DNA of 64,000 nt, from the NCBI RefSeq assembly GCF_020176695.1, contig NZ_JAIWIA010000001.1, positions 186,001 through 250,000 of the forward strand. The letters are read 5' to 3'. This document shows positions 31,049 through 40,180 of this stretch, piece after piece. Below the pieces are notes generated by a model. The model ran no database searches. It was not told the DNA's origin and was given only the letters and a program-made list of their open reading frames with translations. Each line of letters opens with the position of its first letter. The stretch's first letter is position 1. This DNA comes from Massilia sp. MS-15 (lineage in GTDB: Bacteria; Pseudomonadota; Gammaproteobacteria; Burkholderiales; Burkholderiaceae_D). Position numbers and translations under genes: made by a program.

Positions 31049-32044
31049 TCAGAGCAGCGAGTCGCGCACCACGCCGCGCGCCGCCATCGAGCGCTTGAGC
31101 TTGACGAGGGCTTCCTGCTGGATCTGGCGCACCCGCTCGCGCGTCACGCCCATCTCCTCGGCCAGGGTTTCCAGCGTGGCCGGGTCGTCGTTGTCCAGCC
31201 CGAAGCGGCGGGTGACGACCAGGCGCTGCTTGTCCGGCAGGCGCGCCATCCAGTCGCGCACCAGCTCGGTCATCTCGTGCTGCTCGGCGCGCGTGTCCGG
31301 ACTGGCCCCGCCATCGTCGGGCAGCATGTCCATCAGGCTCGACCCCGGGTCGCTGTCGAGCGGCGCATCGAGCGAGGCGGCGTGTTCCGACAGGGCCAGG
31401 ATGTCCTGCACCTCTTCCACCGGACGGCCGACCAGGCTGGCGATGTCCTCGGCCGACGCCTCCTTGCCGTCGCGCTCCTTGGCCTCGAGGTGGTACTTGG
31501 CGCGCAGCACGGCGTTCAGCTCGCGCACCATGTGCACCGGCAGGCGCACCGTGCGTGCCTGGTTCATGATGGCGCGCTCGATGCTCTGGCGGATCCACCA
31601 GGTGGCGTAGGTGGAAAACCGGAACCCGCGCTCCGGCTCGAACTTGTCGATGGCGCGCATCAGGCCGATGTTGCCCTCCTCGATGAGGTCGAGCAGCACG
31701 ACGCCGCGGTTGATGTAGTGCTTGGCGATCGAGACCACCAGGCGCAGGTTGTGCTCGATCATCTTCTGGCGCGCCGCGAAGTCGCCCGCCTTGGCCTGGG
31801 TGGCGATGCGGGCTTCCTCGCTTGCCGTCAGCAGCGGGCGGGTACCGATCTGGTTCAGGTAGTGCTGGGTGGTGTCGGTGGCGAGCTCGGCCTGCAAGAC
31901 CTTGCGCAGCTCGTCCACCGAGGCGACTTCGGGATGGGGGGGCGCGAGTTCCTCCTCGTCAGCCGCAGGCGCTCCCTCGCGCTCCGGATCGTCCGGAAAC
32001 TCGTCTGTATCCTGCTGGTCCAGCGAGTGCGGAGCTTGCGTCAT
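31049..32044 (-). CDS. rpoS: RNA polymerase sigma factor RpoS
   Basis: RpoS, 331 residues, the general stress and stationary-phase sigma factor. An acidic N-terminus precedes region 1.2 ([21 protein letters not shown]), region 2 ([20 protein letters not shown], then [18 protein letters not shown]), region 3 and region 4 ([20 protein letters not shown]). It starts seven bases after the nlpD stop, the conserved arrangement in which rpoS is transcribed from promoters in or before nlpD. Confidence 0.97.
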   Translation of the reverse strand: MTQAPHSLDQQDTDEFPDDPEREGAPAADEEELAPPHPEVASVDELRKVLQAELATDTTQHYLNQIGTRPLLTASEEARIATQAKAGDFAARQKMIEHNLRLVVSIAKHYINRGVVLLDLIEEGNIGLMRAIDKFEPERGFRFSTYATWWIRQSIERAIMNQARTVRLPVHMVRELNAVLRAKYHLEAKERDGKEASAEDIASLVGRPVEEVQDILALSEHAASLDAPLDSDPGSSLMDMLPDDGGASPDTRAEQHEMTELVRDWMARLPDKQRLVVTRRFGLDNDDPATLETLAEEMGVTRERVRQIQQEALVKLKRSMAARGVVRDSLL

Positions 32045-32051
32045 ACCCTTC

Positions 32052-32975
32052 CTATCGGCCGGGCAGGAACCTCGACGGATCGACGGGTTTGCCCTGTTGG
32101 CGTATTTCGAAATGCAGCTTCACCGAATCGGCATCCGAATCGCCCATTTCCGCGATCAGCTGGCCCTTGGCCACGTTGTCGCCTTCCTTGACGACGATCT
32201 TGCGGTTGTGCGCGTATGCCGACAGCAAATTGTTGTTGTGCTTGACGATAACAAGATTACCATAACCACGGATACCACTGCCAGCGAAGACCACCTTGCC
32301 GGCGCCGGCCGCCACCACCTGCTGGCCTGGACGCCCGGCGATATCGATCCCCTTGTTGCGCGCCTCATCGAAGGTGGCGACGATGCGGCCGTCGGCCGGC
32401 CACATCCAGCTCAGTTTCTCGTCGTCGCTGGCAGTGACGATCGTGCCCGCCGCGATGGCGGGCGCCGGCGCTGCCGGCGCCGGAGCGGCCGGGACCGTGG
32501 CGCTGCGCGGCTCGGTGCGGGAACCCGATTCGGGCTGGGCCTGGGCGACGCTGTCGTTGTAGGGCTGCTTGTCGGCGCGCGGCGCGGTCTTGCGCGGCGG
32601 GGTCGCGCTCGGCGGCGTCGGCACCGGCTGGGTCTGCACGCTGGCGGCGCGCGCGTTGCGCTCCGGCCCGGCCACGCGCAGGGTCTGGCCGACCTTGATG
32701 TCATCCGGATTGGCCAGGTTGTTCCAGGCCACCAGGTCGCGGTAGTCCTGGCCATGGTCCAGCGCGATGCGCAGCAGGGTGTCGCCGCGGCGCACCGTGT
32801 ACATGCCTTTCTCGTCCTTCGGTTCTTCCGCGCGCGCGGCCTGGTTCGGACGGGGACGCTCGGCCGCCGGCCGCGTGGTGCGTTCGACCACCGGGGCCTC
32901 GCGGGTGAGGGAATTGCAGCCGGCCAGCAGGCCGAGGGCGAGGGTGAGCAGTGCTAATCGGGGTGCTTGGTTCAT
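32052..32975 (-). CDS. nlpD: NlpD, LysM/M23 murein hydrolase activator lipoprotein
   Basis: NlpD, 307 residues. A lipoprotein signal ends in LLAGC (about 16-20), then comes a LysM domain (about 58-102, [18 protein letters not shown]), a low-complexity linker and a C-terminal M23-type domain (about 185-305). In the M23 domain the metal-site His of HxGID is Asn (NKGID) and the HLHFEIR motif reads KLHFEIR. It is therefore a non-catalytic activator of amidase (AmiC type), as known for NlpD. It lies directly upstream of rpoS. Confidence 0.95.
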   Translation of the reverse strand: MNQAPRLALLTLALGLLAGCNSLTREAPVVERTTRPAAERPRPNQAARAEEPKDEKGMYTVRRGDTLLRIALDHGQDYRDLVAWNNLANPDDIKVGQTLRVAGPERNARAASVQTQPVPTPPSATPPRKTAPRADKQPYNDSVAQAQPESGSRTEPRSATVPAAPAPAAPAPAIAAGTIVTASDDEKLSWMWPADGRIVATFDEARNKGIDIAGRPGQQVVAAGAGKVVFAGSGIRGYGNLVIVKHNNNLLSAYAHNRKIVVKEGDNVAKGQLIAEMGDSDADSVKLHFEIRQQGKPVDPSRFLPGR

Positions 32976-33167
32976 TGTCTTTCTATTTTCCGTTCATGTT
33001 CTGGCGCGCGCCTCCGGTCCACGGGGACAGGACGGGACGCGCCGGCGGACATCGTCGACCATGCACCGTCAAGGTGCGGCCATGCCAGGCGGACCAGGCT
33101 CTTCAACGCCGGCCGCGCCGGCGGGGTTGACCCGGCAGTGGCCAACAGGCCACCCGCGCGCAGCGCG

Positions 33168-34064
33168 CTAGACGGTGCCGGGGCGCAGCGGCACGAAATG
33201 GCAGGCTTCCAGCGTCTCGCTGGCCCATTCGTTCTTGCCGATGCGGGTGATGCGTTGCAGGTGCTGGACCTGGGCGCCAACCGGCGCGACCAGGTGCGCG
33301 CCGATGGCCAGTTGTTCAAGCAGGGCGCGCGGCACTTCGAGCCCCGCCGCGGCGAGGATGATGCCGTCGAAGGGCGCAACCTGCGGCAAGCCTAGCATAC
33401 CATCGCCATATTGCAAACGCAGGTTCGCCATCCTCAGCGGCCGCAGGTTGTTCTTGGCCAGCTCGTGCAGGGGTCGGATGCGCTCGATCGAATACACCTC
33501 GCGCGCGACCAGGGCCAGCACCGCGGCCTGGTAACCGCAGCCGGTGCCGATCTCGAGCACCCGGCCCAGCTGGCCGCCGGCCGGCAGCGCTTCGCGCATC
33601 GCCTCGATCATGCGCGCCACGATGTAGGGCTGCGAAATGGTCTGGTTGTGCCCGATCGGCAGCGAGGCGTCGACATAGGCCTGGGCCGACAGGGCCGGCT
33701 CGATGAACAGGTGGCGTGGCACCGCTTCCATCGCGCCCAGCACGGTCCCGTCGCGCACGCCCTGGCGCGCCACGCGCGCCACCATGGCGCGCCGCACGGC
33801 CTCCGATGCCATCAGCTCGGAACGCGGCGCGACCGGGGCGCTGGCCGGATGGGCCTGGGCATAGCCGGGCGGGCGCGGCGAGGGCAGCGGCGCCGCCGGC
33901 GGCAGCGCGGCGCCCTTGCCGGCCGCCGTGTGGGCGGCGTTGCGGGTGGCGGTCTGGGGCGTGGCAACCGGCGCCGGCGCTCCCGGGCGGCGCGTGCCGG
34001 ATCCGGTCACCGAGGACAGCGGCAGCGGGAAGGTGCTGCGCTTGTCGTCACCGCTGCCGCTCAC
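33168..34064 (-). CDS. pcm: Protein-L-isoaspartate O-methyltransferase with long N-terminal extension
   Basis: Pcm, 298 residues, methylates isoaspartyl residues in aged proteins so that they can be repaired. The SAM motif I is [18 protein letters not shown] and the [16 protein letters not shown] segment is typical. About 80 residues rich in Ala, Pro and Ser precede the domain, longer than the E. coli protein (about 208 residues). The start overlaps the surE stop by four bases. The 192-base gap after it, before nlpD, shows no gene. Confidence 0.94.
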   Translation of the reverse strand: MSGSGDDKRSTFPLPLSSVTGSGTRRPGAPAPVATPQTATRNAAHTAAGKGAALPPAAPLPSPRPPGYAQAHPASAPVAPRSELMASEAVRRAMVARVARQGVRDGTVLGAMEAVPRHLFIEPALSAQAYVDASLPIGHNQTISQPYIVARMIEAMREALPAGGQLGRVLEIGTGCGYQAAVLALVAREVYSIERIRPLHELAKNNLRPLRMANLRLQYGDGMLGLPQVAPFDGIILAAAGLEVPRALLEQLAIGAHLVAPVGAQVQHLQRITRIGKNEWASETLEACHFVPLRPGTV

Positions 34065-34795
34065 AGGATGCCCCGCAGCAGGTCGAGCTGGGCCCGGTGG
34101 GTGAGGTCGACCTGCAGCGGCGTGATCGCCACCCGGCCCTGCGCGGTGGCATGGAAGTCGGTGCCCTCGCCCGCATCGCGGCAGGCGCCGGGTGCGCCGA
34201 TCCAGAAGATCTCGCGGCCGCGCGGATCCTGCGCGCGCACCACCGGCTCGGCCTGGTGGCGGCGGCCGAGCCGCGCCGGCGTCAGCGGACCGATCTTTTC
34301 GTACGGCAGGTTCGGGATGTTCACGTTGAACAGGAAAGGCAGCTCGAGCTTGTCGAAGCGGCGCTCGACGATCTCGCGCGCGACCCGGGCGGCGGCGTCG
34401 ACATGGGCCCAGCCCGGATCCACCTGCGAAAAGGCGATTGCCGGGATGCCGAACAGATACGCCTCGGTCGCGGCCGCGACGGTACCGGAGTACAGGGTGT
34501 CGTCGCCCATGTTCTGGCCATTGTTGATGCCGGAGACGACCAGGTCGGGCGGGGCGTCGCCCATCGCGGTCAGGGCGATGTGCACGCAGTCGGTCGGCGT
34601 GCCGTTCACGAAATGGAAACCATTGGCAGCCTTCTGCACCGTCAGCGGACGGTCCAGCGTCAACGAATTCGACGCGCCCGAGCGGTTGCTGTCGGGCGCG
34701 ACCACCACGATGTCCGCGATCGCGGACAAGGCCTCGGCCAGCGCGCTGAGACCAGGCGCCAGGTAGCCGTCATCGTTACTGATAAGAATTCGCAT
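34061..34795 (-). CDS. surE: 5'-/3'-nucleotidase SurE
   Basis: SurE, 244 residues, a metal-dependent nucleoside monophosphate phosphatase. The N-terminal [11 protein letters not shown] holds the metal-binding Asp pair (D8, D9); [12 protein letters not shown] and [19 protein letters not shown] hold the remaining metal and substrate residues. This is the first gene of the surE-pcm-nlpD-rpoS cluster. Confidence 0.96.
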   Translation of the reverse strand: MRILISNDDGYLAPGLSALAEALSAIADIVVVAPDSNRSGASNSLTLDRPLTVQKAANGFHFVNGTPTDCVHIALTAMGDAPPDLVVSGINNGQNMGDDTLYSGTVAAATEAYLFGIPAIAFSQVDPGWAHVDAAARVAREIVERRFDKLELPFLFNVNIPNLPYEKIGPLTPARLGRRHQAEPVVRAQDPRGREIFWIGAPGACRDAGEGTDFHATAQGRVAITPLQVDLTHRAQLDLLRGIL

Positions 34796-34971
34796 GTCTG
34801 GGATTTTACCTGAAGCAACCCCACCTTCGTTCGCCCAGGCTGCGTTTTTTGTTGCCCAAAGGCGACTTTATCTCACCGAAGATGTTGCAATTGTATTGCC
34901 ACGCAAGCCATTCCGGTAGCGGGCGCCCTTCAGGCATAATGCGCCCGCTAACGAACCTGAGGAGAAACAAC

Positions 34972-35946
34972 ATGAAAGCCGTGCGTTGCAAGGACTGGGG
35001 CCCGATCGACCATCTCGTCATCGAGGACCTGCCCGACCTGGTGCCCGGTCCGGGTGAAGTGGCGGTGGACGTGAAGGCGGCCGGGGTCAACTTCCCGGAC
35101 GTGCTGACGGTCCAGGGCAAGTACCAGGTGCGGCCCGAACTGCCGTTCACGCCGGGGAACGAATTCGCGGGCACGGTGCGCGCGGTGGGCGAAGGGGTAA
35201 CCGGCTTCGCGCCGGGCCAGGCGGTGATCGGCTTCACCCGCACCGGCGCCTTCGCCGAACAGGCACTGGCCCCGGCCGCGGCCCTGATGCCGATCCCGCC
35301 TGGCATGGACTTCGATACCGCGGCCGCGATCACCCTCACCTACGGCACCTCGCACCATGCGGTGGTGGACCGCGCCGCCCTGCGGCCGGGCGAGACCCTG
35401 CTGGTGCTGGGCGCGGCCGGCGGCGTGGGCCTGGCGGCGATCGAGATCGGCAAGGCCGTGGGCGCGCGCGTGATCGCGGCCGCCTCGAGCGATGACAAGC
35501 TGGCGGTGTGCCGCGCCCATGGCGCGGACGTGCTGGTCAATTATGAACGGGAAGACCTGCGCGAGGCGCTGAAGGCCGCCACCGGCGGCCGCGGTCCGGA
35601 CGTGATCTACGACCCGGTCGGCGGCAAGTACAGCGAACCGGCACTGCGCTCGATCGCCTGGCGCGGGCGCCACCTGGTGGTGGGCTTCGCGGCGGGCGAG
35701 ATCCCGAAGCTGCCGTGGAACCTGATGCTGCTGAAAGGCGCCTCGGTGGTCGGCGTGTTCTGGGGCGACTTCGTGCGCAAGGAGCCGGCGGCGAACCTGG
35801 CGGCGATGCGGCAGATGCTGGGCTGGATGGCGGAAGGCAAGCTCAAGCCGCTGGTGTCGGCGCGCTATCCGCTGGCGGAGACGGCGCAGGCATTGACGGA
35901 CATGGCGCAGCGCAAGGTGACCGGGAAAGTAGTGATCTGCCCTTGA
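34972..35946 (+). CDS. NADPH:quinone oxidoreductase-family dehydrogenase
   Basis: A 324-residue medium-chain dehydrogenase/reductase of the zinc-free quinone oxidoreductase type. The GroES-like N-terminal domain (GVNFPDVLTVQGKYQ, PFTPGNEFAGTV) is followed by a Rossmann fold with LVLGAAGGVGLAAIEIGKA and the ASSDDKLAVCRAHGAD NADPH-phosphate contact region. No zinc-ligand Cys cluster is visible. GGAGAA precedes the ATG at 34972. It is a single gene; the palindromic repeat copy D begins two bases after its stop. Substrate not known. Confidence 0.9.
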   Translation: MKAVRCKDWGPIDHLVIEDLPDLVPGPGEVAVDVKAAGVNFPDVLTVQGKYQVRPELPFTPGNEFAGTVRAVGEGVTGFAPGQAVIGFTRTGAFAEQALAPAAALMPIPPGMDFDTAAAITLTYGTSHHAVVDRAALRPGETLLVLGAAGGVGLAAIEIGKAVGARVIAAASSDDKLAVCRAHGADVLVNYEREDLREALKAATGGRGPDVIYDPVGGKYSEPALRSIAWRGRHLVVGFAAGEIPKLPWNLMLLKGASVVGVFWGDFVRKEPAANLAAMRQMLGWMAEGKLKPLVSARYPLAETAQALTDMAQRKVTGKVVICP

Positions 35947-35947
35947 T

Positions 35948-36079
35948 GTAGGGTGGGCAGGTTTCCTGCCCACGCGGTCAAATCACGTATCCTGGCCCGC
36001 TCCGTGGCTCCCTGCTGTTCGCTGAACGCGTGGCGTTTGTATTTCAGGCCACTGGCCTGAAATACCCCGCCCACCCGAC
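35948..36079. repeat. Interspersed palindromic repeat, copy D
   Basis: A 132-base copy, with GTAGGGTGGGCAGG at the left and CCGCCCACCCGAC at the right. Its core GGTCAAATCACGTATCCTGG and CCCGCTCCGTGGC are almost identical to copy A. It lies between two convergent genes (quinone oxidoreductase and the DinG/YoaA helicase) and starts within two bases of the stop codon of the first. Confidence 0.85.
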
Positions 36080-36089
36080 CAAAGCCCGG

Positions 36090-38159
36090 TCAGGCGTTCA
36101 GGTCCGCCGCGTCGGCCAGGGCCCCGGGGTTGAAGAAGTCGATCACCTCTTCCTGCACCCGCGTGCGCTTGAAGGGCGGCAGGCTCTGCCAGATGCGGCG
36201 CCCGTAGGGCTTGGTGATGATGCGCGGATCGCAGATCATCAGCACGCCACGGTCGTCGACGTCGCGGATCAGGCGTCCCGCGCCCTGCTTCAGGGTGATG
36301 ATCGCCTCCGGCAGCTGGTGGTGCATGAAGCCGTTCAGGCCCTGTTTTTCCATCACCTCGATGCGCGCCGCCAGCACCGGGTCGTCGGGCGGGGCGAAAG
36401 GCAGCTTGTCGATGATGACCAGGGACAGCGCATCGCCGCGCACGTCCACGCCTTCCCAGAAGCTCTGGCTGCCCACCAGCACCGCATTGCCGGCGTTGCG
36501 GAAGGAATCGAGCAGCTCGGTGCGTCCCCGTTCGCCCTGCACGAACAGGGGGAAGTCCAGCCCGCGCGCGGCGAATTCCTCGCGCAGGCGCTCGGCCACC
36601 TTGTTCACGGCGCGGATGGTGGTGCACAGGAAGAAGGTACGCCCGCCGGCCGCCTCGATCACCGGCAGCGCCTTGTCGACGCAGGCGTCGGTGTACTGGA
36701 AGGAATTCGGCTCCGGCAGCCCGGTCGGCACGTACAGGATGCCCTGCTCGCCGTAATTGAAGGGGCTGGGCCAGGTCATGGCCGGCTCGCCGGTCAGGCC
36801 CATCTGGTCGGAGAAATGCTTGAAGTCGTTCTTCACCGCCAGCGTCGCCGAAGTGAAGATCCAGCTGCGCGGCGTGCCTTCGCGCTGGCCGGTGAAGATC
36901 GGCGCGATCGACAGCGGCGTCTTGTGCAGCTGCAGCGAGGAATTGAACGCCTCGACCCACAGCACGGCCGCGTCGTCCCCTTCCACGACCTTGCCTTTCT
37001 TCGTATCCGGCTTCCAGGCGTCGAAGGACGCCGCCAGCTCCTGGGCGCGGACACGGCAGGCCTCGACCGTTTCGGCGCGCGCGGCGTGCTCTTCCAGCAC
37101 CGTGATCATGCCGGCCAGTTCTTCCTTGAGCTTGTCCAGCGCCGGGAAGAAGCTTGACGTCGGCAGGATCTGCGGCAGCGACAGGCGGGTGCCGCCTTCC
37201 GGGAAGGTCAGGCGCAGGTCGCGCGCGGCCTTTTCCACCACGGTGACGACCTTGGCCCAGTCCGGCCCGCGGGCATGGGCCAGGCCCTCGGCCAGCACGT
37301 CACGGCACAGTTCCAGTACTTGCGACGTCGAGACCGACTGGCCGAAGAACAGCGTCGCCGTGTCGGGCAGCTGGTGCGCCTCGTCGAAGATGATGGTGTT
37401 GGCCGAAGGCAGCAGTTCGGCCACGCCGGTGTCCTTCAGGGCCACGTCGGCGAAGAACAGGTGGTGGTTGACCACCACCACGTCCGCCTGCTGCGCTTCC
37501 CTGCGCGCCTTCATGACAAAGCAGTCCTGGTAGTACTGGCACTCGGCGCCCATGCAGCTGTCGCGGGTCGAGGTGACCAGGTTCCAGACGGTGGCGGTCT
37601 CCGGCACCTTGGCCAGCTCGGCCTTGTCGCCCGAGCTGGTCATCTTGATGAAGCGCGAGATCTCGCGCAGGTGGCCGACGTCGTCGCGCGAGGTCAGGCG
37701 CCCGTTGTTCAGCGTGCGTTCCAGGTGGAAGTGGCAGACGTAGTTCGAGCGGCCCTTGAGCAGGGCCACCGACACCGGTGCACGCAGGGCGGCGCGGATG
37801 GTCGGGATATCGCGCAGGAACAGCTGGTCCTGCAGGTTCTTGGTACCGGTCGAGATGATCGTCTTGCCGCCCCATAGGAGCGCCGGGACCAGGTAGGCGA
37901 AGGTCTTGCCGGTGCCGGTGCCGGCCTCGGCCATCAGGACTTTCTGGTCGGCGATCGCCTGGGCGATGGCCTTGGCCATTTCGGTCTGCGACTGGCGCGG
38001 CTTGAAAGTGCCGACCGCGGGCGCCAGCGGGCCGCCGGGGCCGAACAGGCGGTCCAGCTCGTCATCGTACTTGCCGGGAGTGCAGGCGGGCGGCAGGACA
38101 TCGCCGCTCCTGGCGCCAGCGCCGGAATCCGCAGCGGAGGCGGTAAGGTGGTCGGTCAA
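36090..38159 (-). CDS. DinG/YoaA-family ATP-dependent helicase
   Basis: A 689-residue XPD-like superfamily 2 DNA helicase. The motifs are: Q-type FKPRQSQTEMAKAI, Walker A EAGTGTGKT, motif II DEAH (TIIFDEAHQLPD), and motif VI QGAGRLIRDVDDRGV. Four Cys between motifs Ia and II (YVCHF, DSCMGAEC, QDCF) would bind a [4Fe-4S] cluster. Its length is closest to E. coli YoaA, which acts in repair and interacts with the polymerase III chi subunit; DinG is similar, so I give no symbol. No LexA-like box is obvious upstream. Confidence 0.92.
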   Translation of the reverse strand: MTDHLTASAADSGAGARSGDVLPPACTPGKYDDELDRLFGPGGPLAPAVGTFKPRQSQTEMAKAIAQAIADQKVLMAEAGTGTGKTFAYLVPALLWGGKTIISTGTKNLQDQLFLRDIPTIRAALRAPVSVALLKGRSNYVCHFHLERTLNNGRLTSRDDVGHLREISRFIKMTSSGDKAELAKVPETATVWNLVTSTRDSCMGAECQYYQDCFVMKARREAQQADVVVVNHHLFFADVALKDTGVAELLPSANTIIFDEAHQLPDTATLFFGQSVSTSQVLELCRDVLAEGLAHARGPDWAKVVTVVEKAARDLRLTFPEGGTRLSLPQILPTSSFFPALDKLKEELAGMITVLEEHAARAETVEACRVRAQELAASFDAWKPDTKKGKVVEGDDAAVLWVEAFNSSLQLHKTPLSIAPIFTGQREGTPRSWIFTSATLAVKNDFKHFSDQMGLTGEPAMTWPSPFNYGEQGILYVPTGLPEPNSFQYTDACVDKALPVIEAAGGRTFFLCTTIRAVNKVAERLREEFAARGLDFPLFVQGERGRTELLDSFRNAGNAVLVGSQSFWEGVDVRGDALSLVIIDKLPFAPPDDPVLAARIEVMEKQGLNGFMHHQLPEAIITLKQGAGRLIRDVDDRGVLMICDPRIITKPYGRRIWQSLPPFKRTRVQEEVIDFFNPGALADAADLNA

Positions 38160-38244
38160 AATGCGTGTTTCTTAATGGCTGTTGTTGGGTTCGCCGGTGG
38201 CGGCTTCCGGCCGCGCTGCCAGGCCAGGACCTCGGGCCGCGGTT

Positions 38245-38445
38245 TCAGGCCGGAATATCGGGCACCAGCTGCATCTTCAGCAGCGTAATATGATCCTTGA
38301 GCTGCAGCTTACGCTTTTTCAAACGGCGCAGCTGGAGCTGGTCGGCATGGCCGTCCGCGGCCAGCATCGAGATGACGGCATCCAGGTCGCGGTGTTCCAC
38401 GTCGAGTTCGATGATGCGGCGCTGGATATCCTGGACGTCGGTCAT
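38245..38445 (-). CDS. DUF465/YdcH-family small coiled-coil protein
   Basis: A 66-residue all-helical protein. The pattern IIELDVEHRDLDAVISML, then LQLRRLKKRKLQLKDHITLL, is diagnostic for the DUF465 (YdcH) family, whose function is unknown. It lies alone, 85 bases upstream of the helicase gene on the same strand and divergent from the PP2C-like gene. Confidence 0.88.
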   Translation of the reverse strand: MTDVQDIQRRIIELDVEHRDLDAVISMLAADGHADQLQLRRLKKRKLQLKDHITLLKMQLVPDIPA

Positions 38446-38632
38446 GGTAGCTGTTCCAAACAGTTCGGTTCAAGGCGTTTGCGGGAGCGTGGCGATGGCG
38501 CCGGCATGCTGCGGCTGGGTAGCGGCCGGCTGTGTTCGGCTTGCAACACCACGGCTTCTGGGTGCATAGTTTAATCCAGGCTGAGGTTGCCGCCAACAAA
38601 GATCGGCGCAGGCGTCTAGGAAATAGTGGTTT

Positions 38633-39427
38633 ATGACAACATTTAAGATCGAAGCCGGGACTGCCCAGCACATCGGGAACCGCCCCCAGCAGAACGACCG
38701 CGTCGCCCTGCTGACCGGGGCGCGCGCCCCTGGCTACGTACTGGCCGTGCTGTCCGACGGCAGTGGCGGGGCGGCCGCCTCGGACCAGCTGCTGCACACG
38801 GCGCGCCAGGTCTTCGACGAGTTCAAGCCGGGCGAGGGACCGGGCCGCGAACGCCTGGCCCGGCTGCTGCGCGACATCGTCGACGAGACCCATCTGGTGA
38901 TCAAGATGAACGCGGTCGCCAGCCAGGCCGAAGCCCACGCCAGCTTCGTCGGCCTGGTGCTCAGTCCGCACGGCGAAGCGGTCTGGGGCCACGTGGGTGA
39001 TTCGCGCCTGTACCGTTTCCAGGATGGCAAATGCGTCGCGCGCAGCAACGATGCCGCCTATGTCCAGCACCTGGTGGCCAGCGAACGCCTGCCGGAAGAG
39101 GCGGCCAGGAACCACCGCAAGTCCAAGCTGCTGCTGAACGTGCTGGGCAACAGCCGCAAGCACCCCTTCGTCACCATCGGCAGTCACGAAGGGCTGGCGC
39201 CGGGCGACGGGTTCCTGCTGTGCTCGGACGGGCTATGGCACTTCTTCACCGATGCGGAACTGGCGGCCGCGACCAGCAGGGCCACACCGCGCCAGGCGTC
39301 GGAAATGCTGATCAACAAGGCGCAGGAACGGTCCCAGGGCAAGGGGGGCAACTGCTCGCTGGCGATCGTCAAGCTGGTCCAGCCGCTGCAAGCGGGAGCG
39401 GCCGGCAAGCCCGGCCGGGTGGGCTGA
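38633..39427 (+). CDS. PP2C-like protein phosphatase missing a metal Asp
   Basis: A 264-residue PPM/PP2C-fold protein. LAVLSDGSGGAAASD, GHVGDSRLYRF and LLCSDGLWHFF match PP2C motifs. The last motif, usually GDN with a metal-binding Asp, reads KGGNCSLAIV (G239-N240), so this Asp is absent. The early Asp (QQND) is kept. Activity may be reduced or lost. There is no kinase, FHA or type VI secretion gene nearby to suggest a partner. It is convergent with the lipoprotein at 39441, 13 bases apart. Confidence 0.82.
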   Translation: MTTFKIEAGTAQHIGNRPQQNDRVALLTGARAPGYVLAVLSDGSGGAAASDQLLHTARQVFDEFKPGEGPGRERLARLLRDIVDETHLVIKMNAVASQAEAHASFVGLVLSPHGEAVWGHVGDSRLYRFQDGKCVARSNDAAYVQHLVASERLPEEAARNHRKSKLLLNVLGNSRKHPFVTIGSHEGLAPGDGFLLCSDGLWHFFTDAELAAATSRATPRQASEMLINKAQERSQGKGGNCSLAIVKLVQPLQAGAAGKPGRVG

Positions 39428-39440
39428 GCGCCGCGCGCCC

Positions 39441-40166
39441 TCAGCGCTTGGGCGCGGGCGCGGGCACGGGTACCGGCTGCTGCTGCGCCCTCTTGGCCTT
39501 GGCCTGTTCTTCCTCGGCGCGGCGGGCGGCCGCCTTGGCCTCGCGCTCGGCAACCCGTTCGGCCACGTCGCGCTGCTTCTGTTCCGCCCGGCGCTTGCGC
39601 TCTTCAAAGGCGCGCGCATTCTCCGCCGCCTCGGCCGCCTCCAGCGGCGCCCTGGCCGCGTCCTGCGCGGCCCGGGCATCGCGGCGCGCCACGCGTGCGG
39701 CCGTGGCCGACGGCTTGGGCGGCGGCAGCTCGCTGGTTTCGCGCGGCTTGGGCGGCGCCGACTCGGCCGCCAGCTGGGCTTCCTCGGCCTGGTAGGCGGC
39801 TTCGGCGGCGGCCATCTCGCGGTCGCGCTCCTCGACCTTGCTGCGGCGCTTGAAGCGCTCGGCCTCGATCTCGATGTTGCGCTGGGCGGCCAGTGCCACG
39901 CGGCGGCGCTCCTTGGCTTCGTCCAGGCAGTGGTTGACGAAGAATTTTTCGTAGCAGAGCGCTTCCCGTTCGGCATAGCGCGCTTCGATCGCCGTCCGCT
40001 CGATGGCCACCGCCGCCAGCCGCGCGTCGGCCTGGGCCAGCGACGTGCTCGGCTCGACCGCGTCGGCCGTCGGGCCGGGCGCGACGCTGGCGCAGGCGCC
40101 CAGGCTCAGGGCCGCCGCCAGCGCCAGGCCGGCCGCGCGTGCGCGCAGGATGGGATGCGTGTTCAT
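39441..40166 (-). CDS. Hypothetical lipoprotein with long charged coiled coil
   Basis: A 241-residue predicted lipoprotein with a signal ending in LSLGAC (about residues 20-25). The rest is Ala/Glu/Arg-rich helix with heptad-like character (KERRRVALAAQRNIEIEAER; EERKRRAEQKQRDVAERVAE) and a Pro-rich tail ending PVPVPAPAPKR. Two Cys (CYEKFFVNHC) form a short conserved-looking motif early in the mature part. I do not recognise the family. It lies 14 bases upstream of the zapE stop on the same strand. Confidence 0.7.
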   Translation of the reverse strand: MNTHPILRARAAGLALAAALSLGACASVAPGPTADAVEPSTSLAQADARLAAVAIERTAIEARYAEREALCYEKFFVNHCLDEAKERRRVALAAQRNIEIEAERFKRRSKVEERDREMAAAEAAYQAEEAQLAAESAPPKPRETSELPPPKPSATAARVARRDARAAQDAARAPLEAAEAAENARAFEERKRRAEQKQRDVAERVAEREAKAAARRAEEEQAKAKRAQQQPVPVPAPAPKR

Positions 40167-40180
40167 GGTTTCCTTTCGGT

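Noticed and set aside
30912..31598. Upstream extension of rlmD over more than 200 residues
   Set aside because: It covers the rpoS coding region in another frame and does not resemble RlmD; the ATG at 30911 gives the family start.
32052..32975. NlpD as an active M23 endopeptidase
   Set aside because: The metal-binding His in the first motif is Asn and the first His of HxH is Lys, so catalysis is not expected.
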